A DNA stretch of 64,000 bases from Spodoptera frugiperda. Its lineage: Eukaryota; Arthropoda; Insecta; Lepidoptera; Noctuidae. This document shows, piece after piece, positions 60,700 to 64,000 of the stretch. The position numbers and the translations under genes are program-made. Location of the stretch: contig NC_064239.1 of the NCBI RefSeq assembly GCF_023101765.2, positions 2,852,001 to 2,916,000 of the forward strand, written 5' to 3'. Under the pieces are notes generated by a model. The model was not told the origin of the DNA and did not search any database. It worked only from the letters and a program-made list of their open reading frames with translations. The stretch's first letter is position 1; each line of letters opens with the position of its first letter.

Positions 60700-60905
60700 T
60701 ATCAGTCCCATGTAATAGGGTGTGAGCGTATTGCCAAATACTGGGCACAATTCCAGACCACGTGCTAAGAAATTAAATAACTACTAAGAAATTTTCGAAA
60801 AGTCGAATAATGTCCAGCAATCCTAAAGCCCGACCATGAAGTCGTACCCGAGACTCCTTACCCAGCAATCAAACTTGTCTCTACTCGACCAATGAGGCAT
60901 TATAA
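60700..60905 (-). repeat. SINE family C, diverged copy
   Basis: On plus: CCCATGTAATAGGGTGTGAG, GGGCACAATTCCAGACCACG, ACTAAGAAATTTTCGAAAAG, CCGAGACTCCTTACCC, CTACTCGACCAATGAGGCA. On minus the A-box-like TGGTCGAGTAG is kept, but the B box has decayed (GGTACGACTTC), so it is probably inactive. Confidence 0.7.
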
Positions 60906-61338
60906 GAAGATTTCCAGTATGTACTACAATTACAGTACTACAGTTTAAATCCTTCCATCTTTCTAATTCCACTCGAGCGAACCCACGGGTAAAAGCTAGT
61001 AGTAGACAAATGTATTGATTGCATACTACCGATGTTGAATGAAGAAGACTCCTTGTGCTATTATAGCAGCTCGATAACCGGCGGGTCGGAGAAATTTCTA
61101 GCAGCCCGTCACTCCTTCTAATTAGTGAATTAGTGTGCTTGTCGATAATTATTCAAATAGAGCTCCTTGTCAATTGATGATTTATTTTTAGATGGACTAC
61201 ATATATTTAACTTGTGTTTATATGTATTTAATAGATAGCATTTTATTTTGGTTTTAGCTGTGGATAGTTATCTAGTTGTGGTGAGGATTTTTGCCTCGAT
61301 CCCTTGGGTTGGTAATTGCTTATTTAGATATAGATATC

Positions 61339-61494
61339 TCCGGAGCTATGGACTACCTAGAGGGTTACCGGGGCTCCGGCTCGAAAAGCAGGAGTAGGAA
61401 CGAGGTGGTTTTTAGTCAGTAAGAGTCTAACACTCCCACAAGCTTCGAGCAAGGCAGGAAAAGTAATTGTATGATTTTTCTCCTTTACAAAAAA
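61339..61494 (+). repeat. Dispersed repeat A, copy 5
   Basis: TCCGGAGCTATGGACTACC, GGGTTACCGGGGCTCCGGCT, CGAAAAGCAGGAGTAGGAAC, GGTGGTTTTTAGTCAGTAAG, then a diverged tail and a poly-A end. The CCGGAGC/GCTCCGG hairpin at the 5' end is intact. Confidence 0.8.
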
Positions 61495-62275
61495 GGTATA
61501 GGTATCTCTTCTTAGTCTTTTAACGGAGTGTCGGGGTTTGACAGACGTACTGCATAAAATAATACAATTTATGCTCTATTACAGCTTTAAAATATGTTTC
61601 TACGCTATTATACATCGTTTGTACAGCTTCTAGCTGTAAAATATTAAAAAGTAGCTGTTTAAGAGATTTTATTTCAGCTTAAATGTAATCTGGGTTTGAT
61701 ATTGATAGCTTCCTAAAAAAGCTACTGCTGTGGCAGTAGGTATGAGCTATGGCTCTTTATAGTTTTTCGGGTGTTGAACTTGTGTGTGGGTGTGTCAACG
61801 ACGCTGCTATGTACTTTCTCATTGTGCAAGTCATTGACTATTGGAGCTGTGGATAAGGTATCATTGTATATATTAACATAGGTACGCGTTTGTATAGAAC
61901 AAAAGCTCACCCATTATCTACCAACTTATATGTGTTATGTTAACATATAATTGCATTGTTATTAACAATATAGTCACGTGTAACCTCGAAGTCTCCTTAT
62001 CAAGAAAAGTACCTTCGATACATAAATAAATAGTGTTGTAAAATAAATCAAAATATTTTATTTATAGTATTGTTTATAACGATATTGTAAACTTACTAGA
62101 AAGTAGGTGTGTGCAATGAACAAAGAAATAAAATACTTTGTCTTCTCCTATTCTGGATTTTGTTCGTTTTATTTTTTATTTTTTTTATTTATTTCTTTCA
62201 CATATTACATTACACATATAACTTAAACTAGGCACACAATTAGACCTCTGGGGTCTGTCTTAGCATGCCATAACT

Positions 62276-62300
62276 ATCCTATCTTATGATAAGATAGGAT
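62276..62300. other. Perfect 11-bp palindrome with 3-base loop
   Basis: ATCCTATCTTA, TGA, TAAGATAGGAT. A further CTATCCT/AGGAT repetition follows on the right, suggesting slippage around the hairpin. Confidence 0.6.
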
Positions 62301-62564
62301 GACTATCCTAGCTTAAAATTAAAATAATATAACATAGTAAAAACATCATATTTAGAGTGTTCGTAAAAGTGTACAGTTGCGGTTTCATCACCTGGAGATC
62401 TCAACGCCGGAAATTCAAGATGGCGACTGTTTGCATAGGAAATAACAGAAAGTAACACGACATGGATTTTACTACAGAAAATTCATTCAAGTTACACATA
62501 CCTGATCATGAATAAGTAGAATAGGTACTACATAAACTAAGTAAGTGTTTTGATATTAGCGCTA

Positions 62565-62685
62565 ATGAATGACCGCGTGGCGGGTCGCGGGGGTCATGGT
62601 GCGGGTCGCACCGGGTCTAGAGCGGGGCTCGAGCGGGGCTCGCGGCGGGTCATTCGCGGGTCGACGCGAAGGCTTCACGTGTTCC
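62565..62685. promoter_or_regulatory. GC-rich island with repeated GCGGGTC motifs
   Basis: About 120 bp rich in CpG inside AT-rich DNA: GCGGGTCGCGGGGGTC, GCGGGTCGCACCGGG, two adjacent GAGCGGGGCTC units, GCGGCGGGTC, CGCGGGTCGACGCG. The motif recurs at irregular spacing in one orientation. It could be a promoter of a gene beyond the window or a clustered binding-site array; no transcript is visible. Confidence 0.35.
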
Positions 62686-63149
62686 AAAGGGATTGAAGCG
62701 TAACTAAACATCTTCAATCGCACGTAGATATTGCCATTCTATTTATCAATCGTAAATATTTTTAACTATAAACTCGGTCAAAGTTAATAACAAATAGAAC
62801 GTCAGCAAATTAATTCTGTGAAACTGTAAATATTTTAAACGTAGTAAGTAATGTGACGTTTGAACTACGCTCTTGTTGACTGAGATACACGTTTTCACAC
62901 GATTTTTTTAAAAATTAGTAGTACAGTGTTGAACTTCATAAGAAATACAAGTTACTCTTTCGTAAACCAGGAAACTATTGATCGAAATTTATGTTTATCC
63001 TAGAAAGGATAAAAAAAGACAAGAAGATATAATTTAAGATTATTGTGAGGAAACCAATCTGCCTTGAGCAAGCGTGATTAAAGCGTATTTCTTTGTACCT
63101 TCGTGATGAGACCTATTTCAGCACTGAAATTTTATAGGCTTTGATATAT

Positions 63150-63610
63150 AATCTGGGGGCACGGTAGTGTATAAGACGAGCCAAGCGAAGCGCAAGCGCA
63201 AGGGCACTACCTACCTTTTCTCGAAGCGCTTCGTCGTATTTTTGAACCTTCATAACTTGAGTTTGGGTTATACCAGATAAACAAAATTTTCAGGATATAA
63301 TGTCAGTGGTAGACTTAATAAACCTCTAAAGTTTCAATTGCATAGCTCTTATACTTTAGATTTTATTGATATCTAAAATACCCCGATTTCGTCACTCACT
63401 CACTCACTCACTCACTCACTCACTGATGATCAACAAAATTCTTAAGGTACTTCCTAAAGTCCTAGAAAACTGAAATTTGGTATGTAAGCTAGTATTAGTA
63501 CCCAAACAACAAAAAAATCCTAAAACTTGGAACTTTTACCCCCCAACCCCTTAAACTAGGGGGTGAAAGTTTGTTCGAGACTTCCGCAACTTTTGACGCT
63601 AGAGGTCTGA
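63150..63610. repeat. Dispersed-element-like segment with TCAC microsatellite
   Basis: Contains GCGAAGCGCAAGCGCAAGG, CGAAGCGCTTCG and a perfect (TCAC)n run of about 32 bp near 63391-63424. TGATGATCAACAAAATTCTT follows, then an inverted CCCCCAACCCC/GGGGGTG pair near 63540-63570. It resembles a common noctuid transposon remnant from memory; with only one copy here the class is not provable. Confidence 0.4.
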
Positions 63611-63642
63611 ATGCGGCCGCGGAGGGGTTTAATTGTTAGTAG

Positions 63643-63820
63643 TTTAGTAGGTAAAGGTTTAGATACTAGTGTTTTAATTTTCATTGATAAAAAGTATTAG
63701 GATTACGTTTGCAATTTTCTTATTTTAGTAATTTAGTAGGTGAAGGTTTAGTTAGGTACTAGTGTTTTAATTTTCATTGATAAAAAGTATTAGCATTACG
63801 TTTGCAATTTTCTCACAAAT
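63643..63820. repeat. 89-bp tandem duplication
   Basis: TTTAGTAGGT begins at 63643 and again at 63732. Each unit contains ACTAGTGTTTTAATTTTCAT, TGATAAAAAGTATTAG and ATTACGTTTGCAATTTTCT. A weaker third echo (TTTAATTTTCATTG, GTTTAGGATTACGT) ends the window, so the array may continue. Confidence 0.75.
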
Positions 63821-64000
63821 TTAATTAAGAAATTCAAAGATTGAATAAGTAGGTATTTGCAATTAAGTAGTATAGGTTAGTAGGTATAATATGTCTATAG
63901 TTGTTTATGTAGGTACGACTTAGTGAGAATAATTTGATACGTAGGTCATTGTTTAATTTTCATTGTTAATAGGTTTAACTTAAGTAGTTTAGGATTACGT

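Overview
The window is AT-rich animal nuclear DNA with short exons, long introns and GT-AG splice sites. The protein-coding content is insect: the trehalose synthase is the fused TPS-TPP type, at the 826-residue length I associate with moths. The dispersed repeats include two tRNA-derived SINE families and a repeat starting with a GGAGCTGCGG-type hairpin, which I associate with Lepidoptera, probably noctuid moths. The species assignment is inference; the gene identities come from reading the proteins.

Layout. (1) 0.3-2.75 kb, plus: RSPH1, a MORN-repeat radial-spoke protein in 4 exons. (2) 3.8-4.25 kb, minus: DPY30, 2 exons, convergent with RSPH1. (3) About 5.8-30.2 kb, minus: a FAM89/LRAP25-type adaptor. 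A long proline- and serine-rich exon 1 and exon 2 lie at 28.3-30.2 kb. The last coding exon is 21.6 kb away at 6.57-6.72 kb, recognised because it continues the conserved FAM89 motif in frame. (4) 31.86-32.22 kb, minus: ANAPC11, the RING subunit of the anaphase-promoting complex, 2 exons. (5) 32.77-37.7 kb, plus: YIPF6, a five-pass Golgi membrane protein in 6 exons, divergent from ANAPC11 over a 553-bp shared promoter region. (6) 39.2-52.7 kb, minus: trehalose-6-phosphate synthase/phosphatase in 12 coding exons. Its 3' end faces that of YIPF6, with candidate poly(A) signals only about 30 bp apart. (7) 53-64 kb: no gene recognised; SINEs, MITE-like inverted repeats, hairpins, a GC-rich island and tandem repeats.

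The six genes have no common pathway and look like an ordinary housekeeping neighbourhood. RSPH1 and DPY30 may share a link, because DPY30-domain proteins occur in both histone methyltransferase complexes and ciliary radial spokes. TPS makes trehalose, the insect blood sugar.

I found no convincing new multi-gene system. The best leads are: the very long FAM89 intron, which contains an isolated TATA promoter followed 160 bp later by a poly(A) signal and an unidentified 172-codon open frame beside it; the insect-type N-terminal extension of FAM89; a 93-bp minisatellite in TPS intron 1; and transposon-derived inverted repeats placed where they would fold inside transcripts. All exon borders were read by eye from splice consensus and reading-frame continuity. 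No alignment or transcript data were used.
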